Below, in pieces: positions 12,312 through 23,897 of a stretch of 64,000 nt of DNA (the stretch's first letter is position 1; each line of letters begins with the position of its first letter). This DNA is from Eutreptiella sp. 'Long Island Sound 2002'. Taxonomy: Eukaryota; Euglenozoa; Euglenophyceae; Eutreptiales; Eutreptiaceae. The translations under genes and the position numbers were made by a program. The stretch is taken from contig OZ038399.1 of NCBI GenBank assembly GCA_964036045.1, positions 21,101,670 through 21,165,669 of the forward strand, in the 5' to 3' direction. Under the pieces are notes generated by a model, which saw only the letters and a list, made by a program, of their open reading frames with translations, was not told the origin of the DNA and ran no database searches.

Positions 12312-14791
12312 GAATTCCGCGGGACAGGTCACCTCGAACCCCTTGTTCCGCAATTTGCGGGCCATCCTCATGAAACGGCTTCTCTTCTTGGCGTTGCCGT
12401 CATCACCACCTTCATGCTCACGCTTGGCTCCTTGTTCTTGCTGGGCGTGCGTCTGTGAGTGTGTGGTAGGTCCAGACTGCCCTCCAGAGCCCTCGGAGTT
12501 CCCCCCTGGATTAGGGTTCGGGTTACCTCCGTTCTTGTCCTTGTTCTTGTTGTCGTTCTGGCGGTTAGCGCCTCCTCCTCGTCCACCTTGACCCTTGTCT
12601 TGACCACCTTGACCACGTCCTTTCGACTTGCCCTTGCCGGAGTCGTTGCCTTTGGCCTTGCCTCCACCTTTGCCTGAGCCTTTGCCAGGATCTTCCCCCT
12701 TAAGCTTCGCCGATAGGCGTTGCTTATGGTAGCACTCATCCTCGTAGTGCTTCCGCTTACCGCAGAATGCACACGTGATGGTGCAGCGGTAATGATCCGG
12801 CAGCTTCAGTTTGGCGCCGGTGATCTTCTCCTGCTGCTTCCCCTGGACGACGAAGCAGTCTCGCTGCTCGCAGTCAGAGGCGTGCTGCAGGTGGCCCTGC
12901 TCGTCTCTGGCATCACACCAGAATAGCTCCTTCACGTTCTCCATTAGGCGGGCGTGGGCGTGTTTGGGGGTAGTCCCCTGCCCAGGTCGGGACCCTTGGT
13001 ACCCTTTGCCTCCAGAACCTCCACCACCAGGACGGTAGTTGTTCAGGTGCTGGTCGCTCTCCTTCTCCAGCGCCATCTCCAGGATCAGCACGCATAGATC
13101 CTCGTAGCGGAGGGATCTAGCCTTGCGCTCAGCCGTCAAACGGCACTCGTCCCATAGCTCTCGGGGGAGCTTGGCGCACAACCAGAACAGCAGGTCGTCG
13201 CTGCTGTAGGAACCGGGCGTCAGTCGTCCAGCCCAGTGATCCAGGTCAGCCAACAGCTCGGAGACCCTGCCAGGTTTGGGGCTGTTGGGCAGCACGGGCA
13301 GGTTCTGGATCTCGGCCCTGATGGAGAGGTCGATCTCGTAGGTTGGGTACTGCCTCTCCAGGGCAACCAACACTTCGGCAAAGGTGGCGGAGTTAGTTAC
13401 GATCTGCCTGACCTGCTTCTCCAGGTACTTGGTCTTGCAGCACTGCAGGAGCAGATCGCACTTCACTCGCCCACTCGCGTGGGTTTGGCCGGTCAGTCGT
13501 AGGAACCGGCCAAAGTTCTCGGCGAAATCGCTGAGGTCCTTGCCTGTGAACTCAGGCAGGTTCACCACTATCTTGGACGTGGCAATAGCCTTCGCCTCCT
13601 GAGCTCGGCGTCCTTCAGGGCGTCGGGTCTTCTTCTTCTTCTTCTTCTTCTTCTTACCCTTGGGGTCCTCGGGGTCCTCGTCATCTGAGGGTGAAGAATA
13701 ATCCATCGACGGCGGCTCGTCATCGGAGGGGTCGCCGCCTAGATCACTGGAGCCATAAGGCTCTACGTCCACCATAGCCCTTAAGGCTGTCAGCCCCAGC
13801 TGGTCCGGCTCGGCCCTCGTCGAGTTCGTTACGTGGCTGTAGGGCGGCTGGGCCGTTCTCGGGACGAATGGACTTCTCGGTACTGCTGCAGGAGTCGGCA
13901 TCGGTCGGCTCCTCAGGCTCCCCAGGGTATTTGTCAACCTTGCTGCCAGGTGGTTAGCCTGTACTCGGTGGGGTGACATTCCCACCGTCGTAGGTGACGC
14001 ATGGGACGGGATCATCAGGGGCTCCAGTTTCTCCCTGATCTCTTGCGTGACGTCGCCCACGATTTTTCTGAAGTGGCTCCTCGGAGCACCTCGTTGATCT
14101 CCGACCGCGTCAGGGACCTGTCCGAGGATCTTCCCGATCCTCTACTCCTGCCTCCCAGAGACTCTGGTCCTCTCCTCAACCCACTCAAGGGGGCATACCC
14201 AGGTGCATACCCAGGAGCATACCGAGGAACTTCCATGTAGGTTCCAGTGGCGTGGAGTGGATGGGGATGGTCAGCTGCATACCATCGCGGCGCAGAGCTG
14301 GAAGCCACCGGCTCACTGGCAGTAGTTGCCTCAAGGAGCGCAGTGGTAGGTAGGCCCATGCCATAGGCGGGGTAGTGAGGCATGCCAGTAAAGCCTGTGC
14401 CCTCTGCCATAGGCGGGTTGGTTGTGGAAGTGGATGTTGCGGCGGCTGGGAGTGTGGTGGTTATGGGAGAGGGTGATGCTTGGAGGCCAGAAGCGCTTGG
14501 TGCGCCTTCGAAGGTAGGGACATCCGTCGGGTCTTGCCCTTGCTCCTATCCTTCGTCTGCTCCGTCTCCAGCATCCTTCTCGCTCTCTCTCTTCCTTTTT
14601 GCAGGCTGCGCCACCACCTCCTCGACGGACAGGGCCCCGAAGGCCGTCTGGAGGCCATCCAGGGAGTCCTCCGCCGTATCCACTGGCCCATGTAAGGGCT
14701 CCGCTGGAGGTACAGCGCCAGGCGCCGGCCTTGCCGGTGCCTCAGGCGCTGGCGCTGTCTTCACGTCGGTGTCCACTCTTCCTGGATCCAT
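12309..14791 (-). pseudogene. gag: gag pseudogene of copy B
   Basis: The start is the conserved ATG at 14791. The N-terminal part stops at a TAG near 14546. A frameshift lies near 14060, after which the frame is open to the terminal TGA at 12309 (583 codons). It holds a Lys-rich stretch, the capsid-like region, an intact CX2CX4HX4C zinc knuckle (CAFCGKRKHYEDEC, near 12765) and a Gly/Lys/Asn-rich tail that is probably RNA-binding. It lacks the 268-bp insertion of copy A, so it shows the uninterrupted capsid sequence. The two lesions make it a pseudogene. Confidence 0.88.
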
Positions 14792-14888
14792 CTTAATCCG
14801 CCCTTCTGCTTATATTTGCCTGCTCGGAGCACTGGTTGTACGGCGCGGGGTCGCTGCCGGTGCACAGAGGCAGGCTGACTCTGCTGCC

Positions 14889-15686
14889 AGAAAAGTTTAT
14901 AGTGTTTTCAGCACTGTGTTTTGCCTCTCCTGCTGCTTGCTGTTGGTGTAGGGATTCCTGCTGCTTGTTTGTGGAGATGAAAAGCTTTTGTTTTGATGAA
15001 ATACAGCCACTCCAAGTCACTCCAGGATGGCCCAAGCCAATAGTATGCAAAGAGAAGAGGATTCAGGATCAAAGCATGAAGGGCTGCAGTGTAAACAGTG
15101 AAAGATGATTGGATATTCACAGAAACTGCAACTCACGTCACATATGAATGCATATTCACAAAGATAGCTGAAATGTTTTAGGAAAAGAGTTAGAAAACTG
15201 CCTCAGGATCACTCTCTCTCCATAGTGCCATCTTGGGAGATGTGCACTCTTTGTTTTGGGTCCCATATGTGCTGAGGTGGCATGGTATGTGGCGATGAGG
15301 TCACTGCCATGTCACATGGGATCTTCCTACTTAGCTAGGCTGACCAGGAATTGAACCCAGGACCTCTCAAAAAGAGGTGCCCAGCCCCCTAGGGTGCATA
15401 CAACTAGGATAGCTAAGAATTCATGGAAAAACATAGATAAATCCATAGGCTCTACCTTAAGTATGTCAGTGCTCAGTCAACTCAGGAAAAGATGTTTTAC
15501 TTCACATTGAAAGGGGATTAAGGGGTCCACTCCATATCCTGATTGGGTGTTTGGTTCCATAGGTCAAAATGTGTTATCACCAGCTTTGGTTGGACCAATA
15601 CTAAGATAAAAATGCATGGATGCTCAGTGCATCTCTAATACAACTACAGTATGCCTCAAAGCAATGGAAAAGCACTTTTTCTTACT
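14889..15686 (-). repeat. 5' LTR of copy B
   Basis: This 798-bp LTR is collinear with the other three copies. In sense it starts AGTAAG (15686) and ends TTTTCT (14889). The primer-site-like sequence following reads TGGCAGCAGAG. The plus-strand T-depleted block starts directly beyond it. Confidence 0.88.
15330..15417 (-). other. tRNA-like cloverleaf inside the LTR (copy B)
   Basis: Same arrangement as at 6700-6787: intact outer stem CTTAGCTA/TAGCTAAG, anticodon-like loop TTTTTGA and T-like loop TTCAATT. Confidence 0.5.
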
Positions 15687-15699
15687 CACGCCAGCCACG

Positions 15700-17994
15700 A
15701 CACCGCCACCAACGCGGGGCGACATGTAAGGCAGTGAACCAGACATGGTCTTGCTGCCTGCAAGTGTGCGAGTGTGCGTGCGTTGGGTAGTGTATAATTT
15801 TATTTTAGTTTCACAAAAAAGAAAAAAATATTTTAACAAATTTTGCAGCGGTTTTTCAAGAAGGAGAAACCAAACAAAGGCAGGAAACAAACCAAACAAA
15901 GCAGCAGGACGGGACACCACAGCACCACACGGCAGCACAGCACCACGGGGCACAGCACAGGGGAGCAGGGCACCAAGGGAGAGCAGGGCCCCACAGCAAC
16001 ACCACACAGGGAGGAGAGGACAGGGAACGCACAGCACGACACCCCGGGACGCACACGGTACAAAGTACAGCGGCGAACAACACCACTCAGCGACACACCA
16101 CAGCAAAACACACACAGCGCGGCAAGACACGACAAAACACAGCGCTGGAAGGCACAGGACCCCAGAACGACGGACAGCGACGGGACACAGGACACGACAG
16201 CACCAAACAGAGCAAAACGAAACCACACAACGCCGGGCGGCACAACGCGCAGCAACACGGCGCAGCAGGGCGCCCAGGGACACACCACAGCACACCACCG
16301 AAACACGACACCAGGAGCCACCAGGACCCATCAGGAGACAACAGAGGACAGCCAGGCCCAACAGCCAACACGCAAACACAACAGACAACAACACAAAACA
16401 CCAGCCAGCGCCGCAGGGGCAAGAGAGCAGCGCACAGAGAGCAACGACACAGACACACCAGCACAGCACCGCACAACCAGAGCACAGAAACAGAAACAGC
16501 CCGGAGCACCACGGAAAGGCAAGGAACAACACAAAAAAAAAACCAGCAGAGAACGCAGCGACGCACGAAAGTAAAACACCACAACAACAGCACACCACGG
16601 CGCAAGAACACAAGCACGCCACACAACAACGGACACAACACAAAACACACCACAGACCGCAGCACCACACGACGCGACGCACGACAAACCACAACACAGG
16701 ACAGCACAACCAGCCGCCCGGGGGGGGGGGGGGGCACAACCAGCACAAACCCGACGCAAAAAAAAAAACCCCCCGCGCCAAGCGCTGGAGGGGTCGGGCG
16801 GGCAACACCACACGGCAGCCACCGGAAGCAGAAAGGGGAAGAGCAACGCCGCCAGCACGGCACCACCGGGCACACACAACACAATAGGCGACAAAACAAA
16901 AGGGGGAGGCACAGGCAAGGGGCACCGAACAACGGAGCGCACCCGCGCACGGGCCCCAACCGAAGCACAAGGCCCACAACAACACACACCAACACGCCCC
17001 ACAGCCCGCGACACGGCAGCCCGGCACCGCACAGCCAGCAAAGCACGAAAAAAAAAAAAGAGAGGCAAGAAAACCTGAAAAAAAAAACAAACAAATACGG
17101 AGGGGGGAGGAAAAAAAAGGCGAAACAAAAGGGAGGAGGGGGTAGGACCACAAGACGCCAAGGCCGAAGGCACCCAGGGCAGGAAAACAGGGAACGGCGG
17201 AGACAAGGGGGGCGCACAAGAGGGGAGTAAAAAAAAAACCAAGAAACAACAGAAGCAGGGCAACCCCAGCCCGAAGGGGGCCGAGCGGACAGAGAGCAAC
17301 AAGAACGGCCACAGGAAAAGGTGAGGCGCACCAAAACGCGCCCGGGAGGCCGGCCCGCCCGGCCCAGCCAAGAAGGGCACGCACACACACACACGCACAG
17401 GACCCGGCCGTGGCGTCCTCTGACCAAAAAGGGGCGGTGTCGGCGTCCACACGAAACAGCCCCGGTGCACCGGCCGAGTTCCCCGTCGAAAGACGGGCGG
17501 TACAGGAAACTGGACACGTCAGTGACCGGGTCCACACACGCAAAACACCGCAGCGCACGCAGCCCAAGACAGACGTCGGAAGGACCCGCCAGGGACAACC
17601 CCATCGCGGGGCCCCGAACAGGTAGGACGCGGAGCGAGCCCAGCGCCCCTGCCTCGGCAGGGGCAAGCGGCAGGCACAATGAGCCCGGTTCTCGGCCGGC
17701 CTCCGCGTGCCCCGCGCAGTCACCCAGTAAAGCCGGGGGCGCAAGCCCCCGGGGTGGGGAGAGGCACCACGGCGACGGGACAGCCAACTGGAGCACCGAG
17801 AGCGACCGGACCGGACGAGGCGCGGCGCACCAACGCGGGGCCACGAGGCACGCCAGAGAGGCACGCCGCAGGCCACAACCAAGGCACAAGGGAAGCTGCC
17901 AAGCAACAACGGCCACCGAGTGCCGCAAACCCGAGCAGCGCGCACAACACGCAACGAACCACGGCACAGGGACAGGTGCCAGGAAACACCCAAC
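15700..17994. other. T-depleted low-complexity block, no gene recognised
   Basis: After a short AT-rich stretch (15790-15850) the plus strand becomes a mix of A, C and G with almost no T. In 16201-16860 I count four T in 660 bases. Because every stop codon contains T, plus-strand frames stay open, and because the minus strand nearly lacks A, its frames stay open too. The long open frames on both strands here are therefore explained by composition, not coding. It includes a run of at least 14 G near 16720 and several A runs. From 17.4 kb T is somewhat commoner and GC-rich hairpins appear near 17650 and 17735. Confidence 0.8.
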
Positions 17995-20215
17995 CCACAC
18001 AGTACAAACCCCAGCCAGGAGTGGCGGGGCGCAGCCAAAACCCGAGCCCGAGCACACACACCCACAACGCACACCCCAGCCAGGGGTGGCGGGGTACAGG
18101 AGGAGCACACACACCAGCACACACACAGCCCAACACCCCAGCCAGGAGAGGCGGGGCGCAGCCGAAACCCGAGCCCAAACAGAACACACCCACGCCGCAT
18201 CCCCCAGCCAGGAGTGGCGGGGTACAAGCGGAGTGCGGACACCAGCACATACACACCCCAACACCCCAGCCAGGAGTGGCGGGGCGCAGCCGAAACCCGA
18301 GCCCAAACACGCACACCCACGCCGCACACCCCAGCCAGGAGTGGCGGGGTACAAGGGGAGCAAGCACACCAACACACACACCCCAACACCCCAGCCAGGA
18401 GTGGCGGGGCGCAGCCGAAACCCGAGCCCAAACACACACACCCACACCGCAAACCCCAGCCAGGAGTGGCGGGGGACAAGCGGAGCGCGCACACCAGCAC
18501 ACACACACCCCAACACCCCAGCCAGCAGTGGCGGGGCGCAGCCGAAACCCGAGCCCAAACAGGCACACCCACGCCGCACACCCCAGCCAGGGGTGGCGGG
18601 GTACAGGGGGAGCACGCACACCAACACGCGCACCCCAACACCCAAGCCAGGAGTGGCGGGGCGCAGCCGAAACCCGAGCCCGAAACACCCACACCCGCAC
18701 CGCACACCCCAGCCAGGAGTGGCGGGGTACAAGGGGAGCGCCCACACCACCACACACACACCCCAACACCCCAGCCAGGAGTGGCGGGGCGCAGCCGAAA
18801 CCCGAACCCAAACACATACACGCACGCCGCACACCCCAGCCAGGAGTGGCAGGTACAAGGGGAGCACGCACACAAACATCCACACCCCAACACCCCAGCC
18901 AGGAGTGGCGGGGCGCATCCGAAACCCGAGCCCAAACACCGACACCCACACCGCACACCCCAGCCAGGGGTGGTGGGGTACAAGGGGAGCACGCACACAA
19001 ACACACACACCCCAACACCCCAGCCAGGAGTGGCGGGGCGCAGCCGAAACCCGAGCCCAAGCACAGACACCCACACCGCACACCCCAGCCAGGAGTGGCG
19101 GAGTACAAGCAGAGCGCGCACACGAGCACACACACACCCCAACACCGCAGCCAGGAGTGGCGGGGCGCAGCCGAAACCCGAACCCAAGCACACACACCCA
19201 CAACGCACACCCCAGCCAGGAGTGGCGGGGTACAAGGGGAGCACGCACACAAACACGCACACCCGAACACCCCAGCCAGGAGTGGCGGGGCGCAGCCGAA
19301 ACCCCAGCCCAAACACACACACCCACACCGCACAACCCAGCCAGGAGTGGCGGGGTGCAAGCGGGGCGCGCACACAAGCAGACACAAACCCCGACACCCC
19401 AGCCAGGAGTGGCGGGGCGCAGCCGAAACTAGAGCCCAAACAACCACACACGCACCGCACACTCCAGCCAGAAGTGGCGGGGTACAAGGGGAGCGCCCAC
19501 ACCACCACACACACACCCCAACACCCCAGCCAGCAGTGGCGGGGCGCAGCCGAAACCCGAACCCAAGACACGCCCACGCCGCGCGCCCCAGCCAGGAGTG
19601 GCGGGGTACAAGGGGAGCACACACACAAACACGCACACCACAACACCCCGGCCAGGTTCGGCGGGGCGCAGCCGAAACCCGAGCCCAAACACACACACCC
19701 ACACCGCACATCCCAGCCAGGAGTGGCGGGGTGCAAGCGGGGCGCGCACACAAGCAGTCACAAACCCCGCCACCCCAGCCAGGAGTGGCGGGCCGCAACC
19801 GAGACCCGAGCCCAAGCACAACACCCACGCTGCACACGCCAGCCAGGAGTGGCGGGGTACAAGCGGAGCACGCACACAAGCACACACACAGCCCAACACC
19901 CCTGCCAGGAGTGGCGGGGCGCAGCCGAAAACCCGAGCTGAAGCACACACACCCACACCGCACACCCCAGCCAGGAGTGGCGGGGTGCAAGCGGGGCGCG
20001 CACACAAGCACACACACAACCCAACACCCCAGCCAGGAATGGCGGGGCGCAGCCGAGACCCGAGCCCAAGCACACACACCCACGCCGCACACCCCAGCCA
20101 GGAGTGGCGAGGTACAAGCGGAACAGGTACACAAGCACACACACACCCCAACACCCCAGCCAGGAGTGGCGGGGCGCAGCCGAAACCCAAACCCAACCAC
20201 AACCCAGACCAAAAC
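17995..20215. repeat. Minisatellite array, ~129-bp unit, about 17 copies
   Basis: Each unit contains the core CAGCCAGGAGTGGCGGGG twice. The first core is followed by a GCAGCCGAAACCCGAGCCC segment and an ACAC/CCAC tract. The second is followed by a TACAAG(C/G)GGAGC segment and an ACAC tract ending CCCAACACC. The half units are roughly 66 and 63 bp. A period close to 43 codons and the near absence of T keep all frames open over more than 2 kb, on both strands. No protein family is recognisable in any frame. Confidence 0.9.
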
Positions 20216-21462
20216 GCAAGCGCCACGCAACAGTAGGAAACCCAGTGTCCATAGCCCGGGCACTGAGGCAGCCCGTGCCATGCAGGTGACCCGGCCAAAC
20301 GAGATCCAGAGACCGGGGGTAAGGCTGCATTCTAAGGCCTGCGCTGCTTTGGGACTCGAGGCGGAGCGGGCGACACCCAAGCACCTCGGAACCCTAGTAC
20401 CAAGAACATGCATGCATGCCTTGGGAACGGGATACGCCAGGAAGTCCGCCGAACCCCTAGGGTTCCGCCCAAAGGAGGGGACGTGCGCAAGCAGGTAGGT
20501 AGGTAGGTCGACTCGGGACTGGGGTTGCCCCGCAGGGGGTCTTACCAAGGGGCTTTCGCTCACCCACCCACGGCCCTACTGCACGTGCCCCCACAAAGCG
20601 GCTCCCCCACATGGGGGAAGGGCGCGCAAGCACGGGGGCCCACCCTCCCGGCATGACAAGCAGTCACGCTGGCGGCGATCAGCCCTCCCGGTGTTGCCCG
20701 GGGCCGCTTTGTTGGGGGCCACCAGTCAGGTCTAGCGGGATGTAAGTCGCCTCCCCTCTTCAAGCGCGGAGCCTCTTCCTGTTCGACACAGCGGCAACGC
20801 CAGCGGGAACCATGGGGCGCCTCTCCACAACCGAGTGCACCTACCTACCTACCTACTTCTGTGGTTAATCTGGGCGCTTCTTGTTCCGCCCTTCTCTGAA
20901 CTGGATCTTCTTGAGACGCGGATGCAGCTCTGAACTTGGGCTCACTCATTGAGATGGGCCCACTGTTGCCAAGTTGAACTTGTACAGTCGGTAAGAAAAA
21001 GTCACTGCCTTGTCTTTCTTGGAGGGCTTGATCCAGGCCAAGCCCCCCTTAAAACCCTTTTGTTGATGCTTAGACTAACTTAAGTATTTTTATTGCTCTT
21101 TTGAAGCTTTTAGTACACTTTCTCAAAGTAACTAGGGTTATAACCCTAGCCCCCCATGAAGTTCACTCCTACCACTCAACTGAGCGGAGGTATCCTCCCT
21201 CATGGAGGATATACCGGAATAAAATAGGCATTTCATGCCTTAGGCCTTGGTGGTTAAGCCTAGTGGTCTCCCACCCCAAGACCCCTATCCTCAATTTTTT
21301 CTACCACGTATTGTGGTTCTACTTTTTAACTGTTTCTGATTTCAGTTGCTTGGCCAAGTCATAATCTGTGTCTGGCCTAACTCCTATGCCCCACATTCCT
21401 AACCAGCTCCATTTCATCCAAAAGAGTGCACATGAAGTGCTTGATGCTTACTTGGAGTCTAG
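20216..21462. other. Unassigned spacer left of the inverted arm
   Basis: No gene recognised. It holds a CTAGGGTTATAACCCTAG perfect palindrome at 21132-21149, an 8-bp hairpin (TATCCTCC/GGAGGATA) near 21190, a hairpin GAACCC-CTA-GGGTTC near 20452 and the inverted-repeat unit 20493-20856. Confidence 0.5.
20493..20856. repeat. Inverted-repeat-bounded 364-bp segment (MITE-like)
   Basis: The two ends read inward AGGTAGGTAGGTAGGT followed by a near-identical CTCGG segment (20493-20516, and the reverse complement at 20831-20856). About 315 bp of GC-rich sequence lies between. No target duplication is evident, so a chance pairing of GGTA microsatellites is possible. Confidence 0.35.
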
Positions 21463-23897
21463 TGAAGCGGTACCCAGAACCCCATGGCTAGGTTACGGCA
21501 TACAACCGGTCTCCGGTCCACTAACCCCAAGTACAGAAGGGAAGACCGGTCTCCGGTCCACTAACCCCATGTACGGAAGGCGCCCGTTGACGCCCGGTGC
21601 GAGCCCGGCGGGAGCGTGTTCCGTGCCGTAAAGCCCCGCATCGGCAACCGATGCACCGCCAGCGGAGATTTATATATCAGAATATCAGGAATCAACAGGG
21701 TTTCATTTGCATATTGTTTCCGTCAATTTTTACGCTTCCGTTCTGATATTCACTGTTTTGACTGCTGGCGGTTGGATCGCGACTTTACCGTAACCGCCAG
21801 TTTAACTGTTTAAAATGGAAATTTTAACGCTATCCGTGACAAAGGCTCTAAAGTCTTCAGGAATTGCGTTGATGCATCCGCAATTTGCACATTCTACACT
21901 CGCAACCTTAATCCGAATTTTTCAGGATGTCAAAATCGGATTTTCGACTTCGACATCCCCGCACTTGATTTGACCTCTTTCGAGTGGACCTATGTGCTTC
22001 CCTATGCACGAATCAACTCTCCTGTTATCCTGCCCTCCATTTGTCTTAAAGATATGGGCAAAACAATGTTGATTCGTGAGGCCACTGGTGAAGGTCATAT
22101 CTCGTGTTGCTTGCGAGGAATGACAATAAGAAAACGTGGGATGTATTCACAATACTCCCGACGTAATTTAGGAAGCATCATATGCCTTGCGTCTCCACAC
22201 GTGCGCGCTAGTGTAATGGATCATGGTCAAGAGGGTAGAGTTTGCGTTGTAACTCTATGGCCATGATATTGCGTGCGTTAAGATAACTTTCGAGTGTAGC
22301 GCGCGAGTGTTGATGTTGCATAGGAACTCTCCTTGAGTTCCTATGAGCAATTGACACAAAGTTATGCCCTTGGAGGGGCATGACATATCGTGGGGGGAGC
22401 TACCTTTTTGGGCAATATGTGGTATGTGCCATGTGTTGTGTTGCGTGCCCATTTGGCGGGTCCATCGCTCCAGGCGAAACCCGCCAATGGACCTCATATT
22501 GTGCAAGCCTCTTCTCCATACTCCCTACGATCAATTGCAAGCCTAACCTTCGTGAAGGGAAGCTTGAGTGGCGATCCCGAAGCGATGCGTTGGGAGCAAG
22601 GTGTGTGTTTTGCAATGTTCCATAATTTCATGTGCCCACTTGGGAAGTAGCGCTCGTGACCTTTCAAAGCGCCCCAAGTGGAGCACATATGTGGAATCGA
22701 AGGTCATTGGTGTCAAGTCATTATGTTTAGAAGGATTAGTTGATTGCACGATCCAAGTCGAAGATATTATAATATATTTGTGCACCTTTCAAGGCACTTT
22801 TGTGTATCTTTGTGCCAATTTTGCCGCTTTTGGCCCGTCATGATGTCAAGTGGCGACCATGTATCTCAACGTTGCGCTCAATTGACATCATGACTCAAGT
22901 ATGTTATGAGGGTACATACTTTCGTGCCCAACATATCTTGGACCTGGCGGATAACTCCTCTTGGGCTTGGTATACCGTGGCCGCCATGTTGGCGATTTGG
23001 GACTATCCCAAATCATGGGCTCACTTGGCGACCCTGCCATTCCCAAAACCGGAAGAGTTGGGCGACGCCCAAAAGATATGTTGGACACACATGACTTGAT
23101 ACCAATCCTATGGCACACTCCGGTCCAAGTCGGGCATGTGCCTCATTTGCCCCAACCATGAGTGTGCGCATTTTTGGCCATTTTGAGCAATTTTCCACTT
23201 TTGCTGCCCGTCGTGCACTATGTTCAGCCTACCCGTGCACGCCGGACGCATGGACCAATGGACCATATATGACGTGGATGTTATGCATATTGGTCCCCAT
23301 GGTTCACACACCACGTGGGCGAAGCGGAGCAACCTTCGTTAAGGCGCTAGCCCAAAGTGAGTGCGGGCAATTTTGCCATTTTGGCATTCGTGGATCCAAT
23401 TGGCTCAACACCACGCCAAGTGGCATGGAGATCTTTGAGAGCCAAGAGCATGGGAGTCTCCTTTGGACTCCCGGTGGATCGCGTATGGAATGGCGGATCC
23501 GATCTCCAAGCTGGCGTGGAGATATACTATTGGGAGCACCCCGAATTTTGGCTCATTTCGAGCAGCCAAAATGACCCCATTTTGGGACCCCAATTTCCCC
23601 CTTCCGTGTGGTCAATTGGCGGCCCCATTTCTCAATGCCCACAGGGAGCCCGGACCTAATTCTAAGTTGTGCACTCAGATATAAGTCCTAGGTCCTGCCT
23701 CCTAACCTGTGAGCCATTGGCCTTGCCCTGGCCGGGCGAGCCACGCGTGGGAATGACGCCAATTTTGGTGATACTGGCATCATGACCCCACTTGACGAAT
23801 CCGTGTTGCCCTGATGCCGGGACCTCAGAGGGAACCAAGTTGGGTGAGGGCTCCAGGGAGTTCGTACTCGAAGGGCATAGGGTCAGTTGCCTCGTCC
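21463..23897 (-). repeat. Left inverted arm, outer part
   Basis: This is the reverse complement of about 42821-45252, close to 95% identical by eye. The outer end is TGAAGCGGTACCC. Just inside is a duplicated ~40-bp unit with ACCGGTCTCCGGTCCAC. Internal open frames are short, differ between arms and match no family I know. The arm is interrupted by element A at 23897/35515. The last bases 23893-23897 (CGTCC) are one copy of the target duplication. Confidence 0.85.

Larger units (their letters stand above)
6260..15686 (-). mobile_element. Ty3/gypsy chromovirus copy B with both LTRs
   Basis: Full-length layout on the minus strand: 5' LTR (15686-14889), gag, pol with chromodomain, then directly the LTR shared with C. 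Compared with copy A, about 1.93 kb of 3' noncoding sequence including the polypurine tract is missing, because the match to A stops at the A position 32789 and the LTR follows. Gag has an early stop and a frameshift; pol has three internal TGA stops plus a TAG near its start. The integrase-chromodomain part (8747-7380) is open throughout. Confidence 0.9.

Noticed and set aside
15624-20563. Open frames of 650-1375 codons on both strands, resembling giant Cys/Gly/Val-rich or His/Pro/Thr-rich proteins
   Set aside because: The plus strand nearly lacks T and the minus strand nearly lacks A, so stops are absent in every frame. No domain is seen and the sequence is mostly tandem repeat.
21970-22266. 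A 98-codon frame in the left arm as a gene
   Set aside because: The matching right-arm frame is shorter and differs at its end, and no family is recognised.
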